From assembly GCF_009914725.1 (NCBI RefSeq), contig NZ_JAAAWJ010000007.1, positions 1 through 51,210 on the forward strand: a DNA stretch of 51,210 nucleotides, read 5' to 3'. The DNA is from Methanogenium sp. MK-MG. Its GTDB lineage: Archaea > Halobacteriota > Methanomicrobia > Methanomicrobiales > Methanomicrobiaceae. The translations under genes and the position numbers were made by a program. The notes beneath the pieces were generated by a model. It searched no databases. It saw only the letters and a program-made list of their open reading frames with translations, and was not told where the DNA came from. The first letter of the stretch is position 1, and every line of letters starts with the position of its first letter. Positions 1 to 9,104 of the stretch are shown here, one piece after another.

Positions 1-54
1 TGCATATAGATCTTTGGGTGCTATAGCTTTCATATTGGCAATGTAGCTAAATTC

Positions 55-1038
55 TTAGAGAATTGGAATGTGAGCCCTAATTTTCAACCGGAGTTTGGGA
101 TCAATCATTGTTTTTAAGATCATAAATTCCGTGTTGGGTAAATTATCTTTATACAATGATTGATCCGACAAATTTTGAATATAGATGTTGATTATATTTT
201 TCGTTCCTTCAGAGAAGTATTGTGAATTTCTTTTCGTTAATTCAACTTCTTCTTGTAAGGCATCTTCAGGCCGGTCATAGGCTCCGTTTTCAATAGATTC
301 TATAGCTTCCAAAAGTTCATCAACGGATTGATATCTCTTCGTTCGATCCGGATCACAGGATTTTTTAACAATGTGACGATATTTCTCAGGGATCTCGGAT
401 GGTTCGACAGTACCAAAAGGAGAGCCGGTCAAAATATTTGATAATATCACCCCTAATGAATAAATATCAGTCCGCAAATCGACATCTTTTGCATTTTTCA
501 ATTGTTCAGGAGAACAATACTGATAGGTGCCCATACCATGGGTTGCCGTAAGAGTTGTGGTATCTCTTTCGCTTAAAACCCCTAATCCAAAATCAGTTAT
601 TGCTACGTGCAATTTTTCACCATCTTTTGCAAATAAAAGTATATTATTGGGGTTTAGATCTCGATGAATAGTTCCTCCGTCATGGGCTGCCTTAACCCCT
701 TCCAGTATTTCTTTAAATATCCATAATTCTGACTCACCGGATGTTTCATTGAGATATTTTTTTAAATTTCCATCCCCCAGCGGCATGATATATGAATACA
801 TCTCGCTGCTTGTATCAAAGGACAAAATGGGCACGATATTTTTATGACTTATATTTAAGACCAGCCGGATTTCTCTTTCAAATCTTTTTTTAGCTGATTC
901 ATCAGTAGAATTCAATATTTTTTGTGCATATTTCGTTCCCTGACTATCTTCGACTTCGTAGACAACTGCCTGTCCCCCCCTACCAATTTCCCGGACAATT
1001 GTATAATCCTCCATGAGTGAGTATGGTTTATTATTCAA
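55..1038 (-). CDS. Soluble Hanks-type Ser/Thr protein kinase
   Basis: Predicted cytoplasmic protein kinase of 327 residues. The glycine loop is at about residues 19-26 (GRGGQAVV), the ATP-binding lysine is K40, the HRDLNPNN catalytic loop is at 125-132, DFG is at 149-151, an SPE motif stands in the APE position near 176-178, and DIYSLG follows at 191-196. All catalytic residues are present, so an active enzyme is likely. About 70 residues follow the kinase fold and match nothing I recognise. No membrane segment is visible. It is the last gene of the run that carries the tubulin-like protein and lies 54 bases downstream of the PEGA gene, so co-transcription is plausible. Its DNA is clearly more AT-rich than the rest of the operon, which suggests later acquisition. 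Substrates are unknown; the operon partners are the obvious candidates. Confidence 0.9.
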   Translation of the reverse strand: MNNKPYSLMEDYTIVREIGRGGQAVVYEVEDSQGTKYAQKILNSTDESAKKRFEREIRLVLNISHKNIVPILSFDTSSEMYSYIMPLGDGNLKKYLNETSGESELWIFKEILEGVKAAHDGGTIHRDLNPNNILLFAKDGEKLHVAITDFGLGVLSERDTTTLTATHGMGTYQYCSPEQLKNAKDVDLRTDIYSLGVILSNILTGSPFGTVEPSEIPEKYRHIVKKSCDPDRTKRYQSVDELLEAIESIENGAYDRPEDALQEEVELTKRNSQYFSEGTKNIINIYIQNLSDQSLYKDNLPNTEFMILKTMIDPKLRLKIRAHIPIL

Positions 1039-1092
1039 TAATAATCTATTAGAACCGATTTCTGAAAATAAGATGATGATTTATCCACTGAC

Positions 1093-2814
1093 TTAATCTT
1101 CAGAATCATCGTCCCTACTGGCAGCATCAGCTCCCTTCCCCTCATACAACGTATCAAGTCCTGAGCGGTCGTCTTCCGTAACAACAGTCCCCTCGCCATC
1201 GTCTTTTTGATCCGGAACATGATGCACCTGCTCCACCGGTTCAACGATGAAGGTCTTCTCCACCTTCTTCCCGGCTCTGCCGTATCGCTCCTTGGCAACC
1301 TGAAGGTCCACCATAAAACGGTGAACACCCCGGCTTCTTCCAGAGAGTGGCACATCATATCTTCCGGGGTCGGTGAAGTGGTCGACCGAAACGCCGTCAA
1401 TGTAGACGGTGCAGACAAAACCCCGGTAGGGCCCCCCGGTGACATCGGCGGTAACCTCAGCCCGTGCAAGCGTATCGTTTTCCCGCAGGGTCACCGGGAT
1501 GTGCACAACGATCTCGGGTTTTACCCTGTGCCCTGCAAAGTCCTTTACAAAAAATACCAGGACGAGAAGCACAAGAATAAACGGAGATACGTATATGACG
1601 GCATTGTGAAGATTCGGACTGATGTCACGCGGATTTAAAACCCCGTCCCCGTCGACGTCAACGGCGGCAGCAATGGCAGACTCCGCGTAGTCTATCGCAC
1701 CCGGTGCATCGCCTGCCGCATACCTTTTCTTTGCATCATCTAAGAGTGCCCGGGCCTTTTTCGGGCTGTAGGCAAGGTTTTCAGAGACCACCCGTTCCGC
1801 CTCTGCGATGGCCTCCGGCGCCATTGAAACAAGATTAAATGAAACAGAGGCACCTGCCGCACCGACATCCACCTCTTCTTCAGCACTCCCGTAGCCAAAC
1901 TTCTCTATAAAGACCGTGTGTAACCCCTGTCCGACCGGGATTTCGATAGGGGTGCTGCCTGAAAGAACGCCGTCGACGGAAACGCGGGCACCTTCGGGTG
2001 CGGTGTGAACAGACAGTATGACCTTTGCAGGCGAAAGCTCAGCCTTCACCTCCGATATCCTTCCCGCCGCAACATCAACCCTGCCGGTCCAGTCATCATA
2101 TCCAATTTTTTTGATGACAACATCATAGGTTCCCGGCAGAACATCTTCAAGCGTCTTTCTGGTGTTGCCTTCAAACGTTCCGTTCAGATAAATTTCAGCG
2201 TTCGACGGGACAGACTCAAACGTAATCCTTCCCAGCGTGGATACGGGCTCAAACGTATGCACCAGCGACTGCGACATGCCTTCGTTTATTGTTACCGTTG
2301 CTGCATAGTCGGAGTAATTGTCAAGCTGCAGGAGCACGCGGTGCTGGCCTGCGGGAAGCTCGTAGAGGATGGTATTCGATATGCCGTAGAATGCCCCGTC
2401 GATAAATATCCGTGCACCCTCGGGTGTTGTTGATACCGAGAACGCATCGCCCACCACCGGCTCCATATTATGGCTGATGTAGGCAGTCTGCCCCTCCTTT
2501 ACCTCAAATATCGTCTCCCATGTCCGGTAACCCGGCAGCTCAAGCCGGATATAATGAATGCCCGGAAAGACATCCTTAATCACCGTATTCGTCTGAAGGC
2601 CGAGGAACTCGTCATTCAGATAGATATCCGCCCCCTGTGGATTTGATGTAACAGATATCGTGCCTTTCTGTATATCCGCACTGGCAGGTGAGACTGCCGC
2701 CTGTATGAGCAGAAGAAAAATGATACAGGAGATGATTCTCATTGCCGAAATATTTCTCATGAACGATGCCCGTCTGTGCCATCCGGTTGCAGAGATCAGC
2801 CCTTTATCATTCAT
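1093..2814 (-). CDS. Four-PEGA-domain membrane protein
   Basis: Single-pass envelope protein of 573 residues. A hydrophobic signal segment (about residues 25-47) is followed by four PEGA modules, each with the TxPxGAxIxxDG-type strand and a G-Y/H repeat, to about residue 330. A short helical stretch and a calcium-loop-like DVDGDGVLNPRD (about 390-401) come next. Then there is a second membrane segment (about 412-433) and a roughly 140-residue domain with an acidic tail, presumably cytoplasmic. The start overlaps the upstream stop as TAATG, which supports translational coupling. A second ATG 18 codons on, just before the signal segment, is an alternative start. PEGA modules are found in surface proteins and are thought to bind partners or cell-wall material. 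Here it may be the ligand-facing or scaffold member of the tubulin/GTPase operon. The function is inferred from context only. Confidence 0.85.
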   Translation of the reverse strand: MNDKGLISATGWHRRASFMRNISAMRIISCIIFLLLIQAAVSPASADIQKGTISVTSNPQGADIYLNDEFLGLQTNTVIKDVFPGIHYIRLELPGYRTWETIFEVKEGQTAYISHNMEPVVGDAFSVSTTPEGARIFIDGAFYGISNTILYELPAGQHRVLLQLDNYSDYAATVTINEGMSQSLVHTFEPVSTLGRITFESVPSNAEIYLNGTFEGNTRKTLEDVLPGTYDVVIKKIGYDDWTGRVDVAAGRISEVKAELSPAKVILSVHTAPEGARVSVDGVLSGSTPIEIPVGQGLHTVFIEKFGYGSAEEEVDVGAAGASVSFNLVSMAPEAIAEAERVVSENLAYSPKKARALLDDAKKRYAAGDAPGAIDYAESAIAAAVDVDGDGVLNPRDISPNLHNAVIYVSPFILVLLVLVFFVKDFAGHRVKPEIVVHIPVTLRENDTLARAEVTADVTGGPYRGFVCTVYIDGVSVDHFTDPGRYDVPLSGRSRGVHRFMVDLQVAKERYGRAGKKVEKTFIVEPVEQVHHVPDQKDDGEGTVVTEDDRSGLDTLYEGKGADAASRDDDSED

Positions 2815-4241
2815 TAAATACTGTCTTCCCTATCAGTGAAGAGGCGGTATATTCCCGAATCCGGTATGAAGAACGTTGCCGAGTCTCCGGATATCAGAAG
2901 CGTGGTGTTCACCAGAGCCCATGCATATACCGACTGGTTGTATCTCATCAGGTAATACGACCGTTCCGGTTGGTAATCCGCGTTCACGGCTATGGTCACG
3001 TCCTGAGGAGTTAAGACCATGATATCGTATGCACTTCCGAATCCCGACAGATTGGCGGGGATATTGCCCGGCGTTGTGTTCAGCCGCGTTATAATAAGGG
3101 ACATATCAGGAGCAATCGTTGCCGAAGGCGTGATATGCGGGATTCCGGTTGTATTATGACCGGGAGTTATAAATCCCGGAGGGATGACAAAGAAAAACAC
3201 TACGGCTGCAAGAAGAATGGCACAGACTCCCACAACGGCCAGCAGGCGAACTTTGGCCTTTTTTTCCTCCTCCATATGCTTCTCATACTCGCGTTCAAGA
3301 CCCTCCCGGTCATAATCGTTAATTTTCCATTTGCCGTAGTCCGACTCTTTCGGGTGTTCCGGTAGCTTTTTTTCCTGTGGTTCATATGCAGGGGATGAAA
3401 GATCCCGGAACGATCGGTCAACGATGCCAATCTTCTCCCGGGTCAGAAATTCCCCGAAACGGCCTTCCATGCCGGGCGACATTTTTTTGTTTCTTTTGTA
3501 CTCGGAAACCAGCCGCTCCGTAATAGTTCTTCGTGACGTCTCCCCTGAAAGTCTCTGCCTGATGGCAGGGTTTTGTGCGAAGATACCCATGTTTCGGTAG
3601 ATATCCTCCCACTCCGGATCATTTATCCGTTCAGTGTTCAGGTCGATATGAACCGTTCCGGATGACTTCTCTGTCACCAGCAGGTCTGCGTCCCGGAAGG
3701 TTCTCTTTGCAACAACGATGGTAAACCCCGAGGACAGAAAGGAATGAAGCTTCTCTGTAACAGCAACAGCAAAATCGAGAGACTTCGAGCGGTCACCTGA
3801 AACGCAGACCACCTCCTTTCCAAGAAGCAGCCTGCCGACAGAGTAGTCCGCGGCATTTGAATTCAGAAGGCCGGTTATTGCCTGTTTGTGGCGTTCATCA
3901 AAGAAATCACCGTATGATGCGGGATCACGCACCTCATACTCTATTTCTGAGAGCCTTCTCATGACCCGGCCGTAAAACGCATGGATAAAGGGGAGATCAA
4001 TTCGCGGCGGCAGTCCCCCGCTCCACCCGGTTCTCTCAAGATATATGAACGTGTCAGGCCTTCTCCCCTTCTTCTGCACGTTTACCGCAGTCCCGAGCAG
4101 AACGATGCCGTTTTTTGTGCTGATATACAACGATGCCGTGCTCTCGTCAAGTCTCTCTGCAAGATCTGTTACATACTCGTCATGCAGACCGCCTGCGACA
4201 GTCTCGCCGTCTGTTGTGAATATACCGTATGAATCATCCAT
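2814..4241 (-). CDS. Single-pass membrane protein of unknown family
   Basis: A 475-residue protein with no domain I recognise with confidence. Residues 1-330 look globular and cytoplasmic, with alternating strands and helices. A charged coiled stretch (about 310-335, rich in E, K and R) leads to one clear membrane helix at about 337-360. The roughly 115-residue C-terminal part is rich in T, N and P with N-glycosylation-like NxT/S sites, as expected outside the cell. There is no signal peptide, so the N-terminus should be inside. It sits between the membrane GTPase (35 bases upstream) and the PEGA protein (TAATG overlap). The N-terminal region could be a GTPase-associated domain acting on the neighbouring GTPase, but I see no diagnostic motif. 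Confidence 0.8.
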   Translation of the reverse strand: MDDSYGIFTTDGETVAGGLHDEYVTDLAERLDESTASLYISTKNGIVLLGTAVNVQKKGRRPDTFIYLERTGWSGGLPPRIDLPFIHAFYGRVMRRLSEIEYEVRDPASYGDFFDERHKQAITGLLNSNAADYSVGRLLLGKEVVCVSGDRSKSLDFAVAVTEKLHSFLSSGFTIVVAKRTFRDADLLVTEKSSGTVHIDLNTERINDPEWEDIYRNMGIFAQNPAIRQRLSGETSRRTITERLVSEYKRNKKMSPGMEGRFGEFLTREKIGIVDRSFRDLSSPAYEPQEKKLPEHPKESDYGKWKINDYDREGLEREYEKHMEEEKKAKVRLLAVVGVCAILLAAVVFFFVIPPGFITPGHNTTGIPHITPSATIAPDMSLIITRLNTTPGNIPANLSGFGSAYDIMVLTPQDVTIAVNADYQPERSYYLMRYNQSVYAWALVNTTLLISGDSATFFIPDSGIYRLFTDREDSI

Positions 4242-4276
4242 TGTTTTCGATTAACCCCCCTGAAGAATTACTGACC

Positions 4277-5842
4277 TTACAGGCCGAATTTGAATATCTC
4301 CGAAAACCTCCACGGTGCAAGACCTGTCGGGGAAATTTCCTCTTCAAATCCTTCCTCTGTCGGGAAGGGTTCTGCCGATGCATCAACAGAGACAGCAACA
4401 AAATACATTGATATGTCGTTCATCATGTTTACCAGATTTTTAAAGACCTTGTTTGAACTGAGGATATCAAAGAGACTGTTCTCGATATCCAGTGCCTCTC
4501 TGGACTTTTCAGGAATGTCGGATAATTTACCGGCATTCATTGAGTGAAGCAGGTTTCGTATCTCCTTGTTCTTCCAGAAGACCAGATCCGTTTTGGTAAC
4601 AACGAGGGCGTATTTTTTGTTCGACCCGAAAAACCCGAAGTAATTCTTCCCTTCAAGGTCAATAAGGGTCTTCATATACCCGCCAAACTCCCGTGCAAGC
4701 TGTGCATGACCTTTTCTGCTGTCGGTGATCTTTTCGCCGTCAATCAAAAAGATGACCTTGCCTGCCCTCAGGAAGTTGCCGTACATCGTCGATATGATGA
4801 CGCTTTTGGTAAACTCCGGGTCAATAAGTTGTTCAGAGTGGTGCAGTTTGATGTACCTGACAAAATCAATCGTCCCCGCACTCTTTCTGACCTCACCCAA
4901 AGGCATACCGAGTTGTTCGCTTAACAGGGAGACGGCCTTTTTGAAGTTGATCTCGTTTAACTCATCGTAATATTCGCCTGCATAGTCCACAACCGTCCAT
5001 TTGACAGGAATTAACCCGTACTTCTTCCCGGTAAGCTGGTACATCACCATCTGGTAGCGGTATGTCCGTGAGAGTATCTTCCCGTCGAGGATGTTTGCAT
5101 ACAGATTTGATATGCGCAGTGCGTCGCCTTCGTCATTCGGATCACCCGTTAAGACAACGCCCTCATTTGAATGCCCCTTGTCGAAATGCTCCGATATGTA
5201 GCTCCAGAGGCCGAGAACAAAATATGTCTTCCCGGATGATCGCGGGCCGAATATAAATATCTCAGACGCCCTCACCCCGACGGTGATCTTTATTGCAAGC
5301 CAGTAGAGGATCAAAGAAAGGACAATACCCGTACCGAAGAAGAAGATGCTCTGTGTCGCATATGCCTCACTGACTGCTGTATCCGGTGCGAGGGCCGTTA
5401 TATACAGTTCATAGGCAAGAAAACCGACAATGATTGCAAAGAACAGGGTAAAGAGCACCTTGGCGGATGTTGCAAGATTGTCGTAACGGTTTGTGAGAAC
5501 CGCCTGTGCGACAAAGACCGCACCGCAGAGGATGCCTAATGAGAAGATGAGGAGTAAGAGACTGACATCCGCCCATGGCGAAGAATAGACATAAAAGACC
5601 GGTAATAAAGCAAATATGCCCGCGTATATGACACCGTTTATCCGGGAATCCTCATTGAAGAGCATGCCCACCGCGATGATGAAGAAAAGACCGCATAAAA
5701 ATTCAACCAAAACCGTCAACCCAAATCCTGGAGGGTGGAGCTTAAAGACCGGGGCCACGGTTGTGAATATCCAGGCGACAATGATGCTTAGAGGGAGACC
5801 TAAAAGAAGATACAATTGTCTTCTTTTATTGTTGATGATCAT
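4277..5842 (-). CDS. Polytopic membrane P-loop GTPase
   Basis: A 521-residue protein with about six or seven hydrophobic helices in residues 10-190, followed by a cytoplasmic GTPase domain. GTPase motifs: G1 GPRSSGKT at 199-206, G3 DYAG at 286-289 (DxxG), and G4 TKTD at 416-419. The spacing and the aromatic-rich G3 region recall the TRAFAC-class GTPases found in prokaryotic multi-gene systems ('double-GTPase' groups) rather than translation or Era-type enzymes. Its first codons overlap the end of the tubulin-like gene by four bases (ATGA), so the two are almost certainly made together. I infer a membrane-anchored switch that recruits or regulates the polymer-forming neighbour. An ATPase is possible but less likely given the TKTD motif. 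Confidence 0.85.
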   Translation of the reverse strand: MIINNKRRQLYLLLGLPLSIIVAWIFTTVAPVFKLHPPGFGLTVLVEFLCGLFFIIAVGMLFNEDSRINGVIYAGIFALLPVFYVYSSPWADVSLLLLIFSLGILCGAVFVAQAVLTNRYDNLATSAKVLFTLFFAIIVGFLAYELYITALAPDTAVSEAYATQSIFFFGTGIVLSLILYWLAIKITVGVRASEIFIFGPRSSGKTYFVLGLWSYISEHFDKGHSNEGVVLTGDPNDEGDALRISNLYANILDGKILSRTYRYQMVMYQLTGKKYGLIPVKWTVVDYAGEYYDELNEINFKKAVSLLSEQLGMPLGEVRKSAGTIDFVRYIKLHHSEQLIDPEFTKSVIISTMYGNFLRAGKVIFLIDGEKITDSRKGHAQLAREFGGYMKTLIDLEGKNYFGFFGSNKKYALVVTKTDLVFWKNKEIRNLLHSMNAGKLSDIPEKSREALDIENSLFDILSSNKVFKNLVNMMNDISMYFVAVSVDASAEPFPTEEGFEEEISPTGLAPWRFSEIFKFGL

Positions 5843-8800
5843 TCCCTGACTGCCTCTTTGATATCCTTTACCGTGTATAAGTCCAGAACCCTCTTCTTTG
5901 CCTCTTCAATCTGTGCTTTGTCACCGGATTCAAGGTCTGCGATCTCTGCTGCTTCGGTTAACAGCAGGGTCTTATCACGGACAACGTACTTCCCCTCGTG
6001 CAGGTACAGGGCATGGTGGAGGATATTGTTCCTCGCCTTCTCGTACTTCTCCCAGTATCCTCCGCCTGTTGTCAGGGGAGATATGTTGTCGAGGAAACTT
6101 GCCGCTGCAAAGAACGTGAGCGATATCTCCCAGGGCTTGGTGTAGTTGTGCGAGTTGACCTTGGCGCTGTCGACACCTTTTAAGTCCAGGGACTTTACCA
6201 GATTGCGCCTGAAGTCACTGCCTTTGTTGTCTATCAGCTGTGAGAGCCAGTGGGACGGTGACGATGCGACAAGGGCGGCCTTGTCAAAGCTCCATCTCTC
6301 GGTACCGGCACTCCCGTATCCGATGGATATGTTGTTGATACCAAGTTTGTGTGCATCGACAAGCTCCTTGTACTTCCACTGCACAATGTTGTAGAGCTTC
6401 TCAATCTCGAGTTTTCCCTCTTCGTCATAGTCAAGAACAGAGAGATCTGAGTCATCGTTTAGCAGTGAGAGAATGTTGGGGTTAATCTCACCGAACCACG
6501 TCCGGTACATCCCCTCGATGGTTACGTTTCCGCTCTTTCTCTTCTCGTCAATGCTCCTCAGGCCGGATTCATACGCATTCACTTCTGCATTGAATTTCTT
6601 TCTTGAGTCAAAGGTGGCGCTCACCAGATTGTCAGTCTTCTCCAAAAATTCGATCTGCTGCTGCATCTGCTTCTGCGACTGGATCAGAGAGTCAATATCG
6701 GTGTTGATGTTCCCAGTCTTTGAGGTGTAGCCTTCGCGGCTGTTTACGATCTCTGTCAGTGTCTCCCTGATGCTCGTGAGAACCGATGCGGTGTCCCTTC
6801 CGGAAAAGGACCGGATCAGCTCTGCCTTCTCTTCCGATTCAAGGTTGAACTGCGAGAGAAGAGGTGCAATTGTCCCCTCCCTCAAAGAGCCAAGCCGGGT
6901 GTCGAACTCACGGGTAAGGAATTTGTCCTGTATGAAGACCTCAAAGGGGTCGCGTATGGATATCTTTCCGGGATGCATCTGGGATATCTTGCGTATCCTC
7001 TCCTCCTTTGTCGCCTTCTCGCTTCTGAACATCTCGGAGTTGAGTTTCTTTCCCAAAAGACTGTCAGTAAATCCCTGTTTCCTGGCTACCCTGAGCATGT
7101 AGTCGTTGTAGAAGTAGAGGGATACCGACTCTGCCAGATCCTTTAGGTAGGAGAAGTCTGACGACGTCGCCTGCTCGATCTGTTCGATATCCCCCTGAAG
7201 GTCTCCGAGCGAAAGTGATGAGAGCCATGCCGCACGTTTAATGGGCTTTGCCTTCTTCTTCTCCGACTGGTTAAGCTTCTCCTGCAGGACAATGAGCAGG
7301 GTGGAAAACTTCTCCAGAAATGCCCGTTCGAGAACTTCTATGGAGTCCTGACCGGCGGCAGCGGCTGTGCCGTGGCCGAGTGCAACATAATCATCGACAG
7401 GTCTTGCCAGTGCGTTGACTTCAGACCTGATGAGGTCAAGCATCCTGTTCTGCTCTTTTGTAATATCAACCAGTTCTGAGCGCTTGTTTTTGACCCTGAC
7501 ATCGGCCTCGCTTATTTCGCCTTTCAGTGCCGACTGGCGGGATGAGAGCATGCCTGATACCTTGCCGAAGTTCTCCTCGCCACGTATGATATTTACAAGT
7601 GCAGTTCTTGCGGATTTTCCGTTTACCGAGAGCGTCTTCTTCTGGAGTTCGGACATCTCCTCCAGGAGCTGGAGGTTCTTTTTGATGACTTCGTATAACT
7701 CCTGATCCTTTGCATTCTCGTGCGGTTTGCTCTCGTTTTCAAGGGATCTCCTGAGCCGTGTGACATACTCCGAGAGTTTATCAAAATCCTTAACAGAGGA
7801 GATGTCCTTCAGCTCCTCGGGCATGTTGTTGGTGATCGCCGATTCGATAATGGACTGCGTCTTGAAGTTTAAGAGATCGGTGATCTCGTTCTCCCAGACC
7901 TTCTTTACCTTCTCGATCTCCTTTCGGTAGAGGTTTACGTCATCGTGGGTGATCTCGGTATCAGTCTTTGAAAACTCCTCAGGGCAGAGGGTTTCACTGG
8001 TTGCGATAAAGTCAGTGACCTCTTTCAGGATCTTCTCCCTGTTCTGTGAAATTCCCGATAGGCTTTCGATCACGTCCTCAAAGCCTTTCTTCAGGGATCG
8101 CAGGTTTTCAACAGGGTACTCTATCACATGGGAATCCGCAAAGATAAAACCGGAATAGTCCTTTTTGGCGTCCACGATGGCGGATATGTCGGCCGTCGGG
8201 AGGTAGAAGGAGTTGATGAACATGTAGGGGAAGGAGGAGTCAAACTCGACGACCTCCTGCTTCCGGTCCCCCCCGTCCACGTAGCCGGTGGGGCTCAGGG
8301 ATGAGACGATGATGTAGTTGAAGAGCTTGTCGTCCTTCATGTTGAGATATTCAATCTCCGAGAGTGCGATAGCAGCGTTTAGCTGCTCCTTTTCACCCTC
8401 GCTTGCCGCCGGAAGCACCACAAAGAGCCAGATTTTTGACTCCTGGCCGCGTTTTTCCTTGATGTAGCGGGCAAGATCGATAAACATCCCTGAGCCGGTA
8501 CCGCCTCCGAGACCGACAACGATGGCAACAGGACCGTGGCCCTGAAACGACGGGAACTGCTCTCCGCCCTGGGTGATTGCCTTGTAGAACACCGCCTTTG
8601 ATATGGCACGCCTGCGGTGTACTCCCCCGCCGAAGTCGTCTACGATGTTTTTGTCGATCTGCTTGAGCATCTGGTAGTCGAATCCGTATTCGGGATCATT
8701 CATCCACCATACGTCAACAAGAGGGCGTTCACGCCTGTTTTTGATCTGCTCGGCAATCCCCTTTGATGTCAGGGACGACACACGCTCGACATTGGCAAGG

Positions 8801-9099
8801 TCAGGGAGGTGGTAATGATAGCTCTTTACGCTCCCTCCCATCTGGTTGTTTGTCTTCTGAATCCCGCCGACCTTCGCCCTGACCTCTTCTGATCGTGCTA
8901 TGTCGTCCTTTCTCTGGTTTGAGTCGGTGTCTATCGTGTAGAGGGTGAGACGTTTTCCGTCTGAAAGATAGTGCTTTAAGAACCATTCGTGGTCATACAG
9001 GTTTGATATGAGTTTTTTTCCGCACCCCCCTATGGCAACGACGGTCAGTTCATCAGGCATCTGGAAGGCTTTTCCCTCGATTATATCATCATGAGCCAT
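5839..9099 (-). CDS. Large tubulin/FtsZ-superfamily protein with long helical tail
   Basis: A 1086-residue protein. The N-terminal third shows the tubulin-superfamily GTP-binding pattern: a glycine-rich strand-loop at 21-28 (VAIGGCGK), an acidic TIDTDSNQ stretch at 55-62, and the signature loop GGGTGSG at 198-204, followed by the expected LFVVLPAASEGE strand-turn. The remaining 700 or so residues are strongly charged and helical with several coiled-coil stretches, then a mixed C-terminal region. It is far longer than FtsZ (about 350-400) or CetZ and is not a cell-division FtsZ. It best fits the Tubulin_2-like group of divergent tubulins. Two GTPases, one membrane-bound, are thus co-translated, suggesting a GTP-driven polymer or motor at the membrane. 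Polymerisation is inferred and cannot be shown from sequence. Confidence 0.85.
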   Translation of the reverse strand: MAHDDIIEGKAFQMPDELTVVAIGGCGKKLISNLYDHEWFLKHYLSDGKRLTLYTIDTDSNQRKDDIARSEEVRAKVGGIQKTNNQMGGSVKSYHYHLPDLANVERVSSLTSKGIAEQIKNRRERPLVDVWWMNDPEYGFDYQMLKQIDKNIVDDFGGGVHRRRAISKAVFYKAITQGGEQFPSFQGHGPVAIVVGLGGGTGSGMFIDLARYIKEKRGQESKIWLFVVLPAASEGEKEQLNAAIALSEIEYLNMKDDKLFNYIIVSSLSPTGYVDGGDRKQEVVEFDSSFPYMFINSFYLPTADISAIVDAKKDYSGFIFADSHVIEYPVENLRSLKKGFEDVIESLSGISQNREKILKEVTDFIATSETLCPEEFSKTDTEITHDDVNLYRKEIEKVKKVWENEITDLLNFKTQSIIESAITNNMPEELKDISSVKDFDKLSEYVTRLRRSLENESKPHENAKDQELYEVIKKNLQLLEEMSELQKKTLSVNGKSARTALVNIIRGEENFGKVSGMLSSRQSALKGEISEADVRVKNKRSELVDITKEQNRMLDLIRSEVNALARPVDDYVALGHGTAAAAGQDSIEVLERAFLEKFSTLLIVLQEKLNQSEKKKAKPIKRAAWLSSLSLGDLQGDIEQIEQATSSDFSYLKDLAESVSLYFYNDYMLRVARKQGFTDSLLGKKLNSEMFRSEKATKEERIRKISQMHPGKISIRDPFEVFIQDKFLTREFDTRLGSLREGTIAPLLSQFNLESEEKAELIRSFSGRDTASVLTSIRETLTEIVNSREGYTSKTGNINTDIDSLIQSQKQMQQQIEFLEKTDNLVSATFDSRKKFNAEVNAYESGLRSIDEKRKSGNVTIEGMYRTWFGEINPNILSLLNDDSDLSVLDYDEEGKLEIEKLYNIVQWKYKELVDAHKLGINNISIGYGSAGTERWSFDKAALVASSPSHWLSQLIDNKGSDFRRNLVKSLDLKGVDSAKVNSHNYTKPWEISLTFFAAASFLDNISPLTTGGGYWEKYEKARNNILHHALYLHEGKYVVRDKTLLLTEAAEIADLESGDKAQIEEAKKRVLDLYTVKDIKEAVRE

Positions 9100-9104
9100 T
9101 GTTT

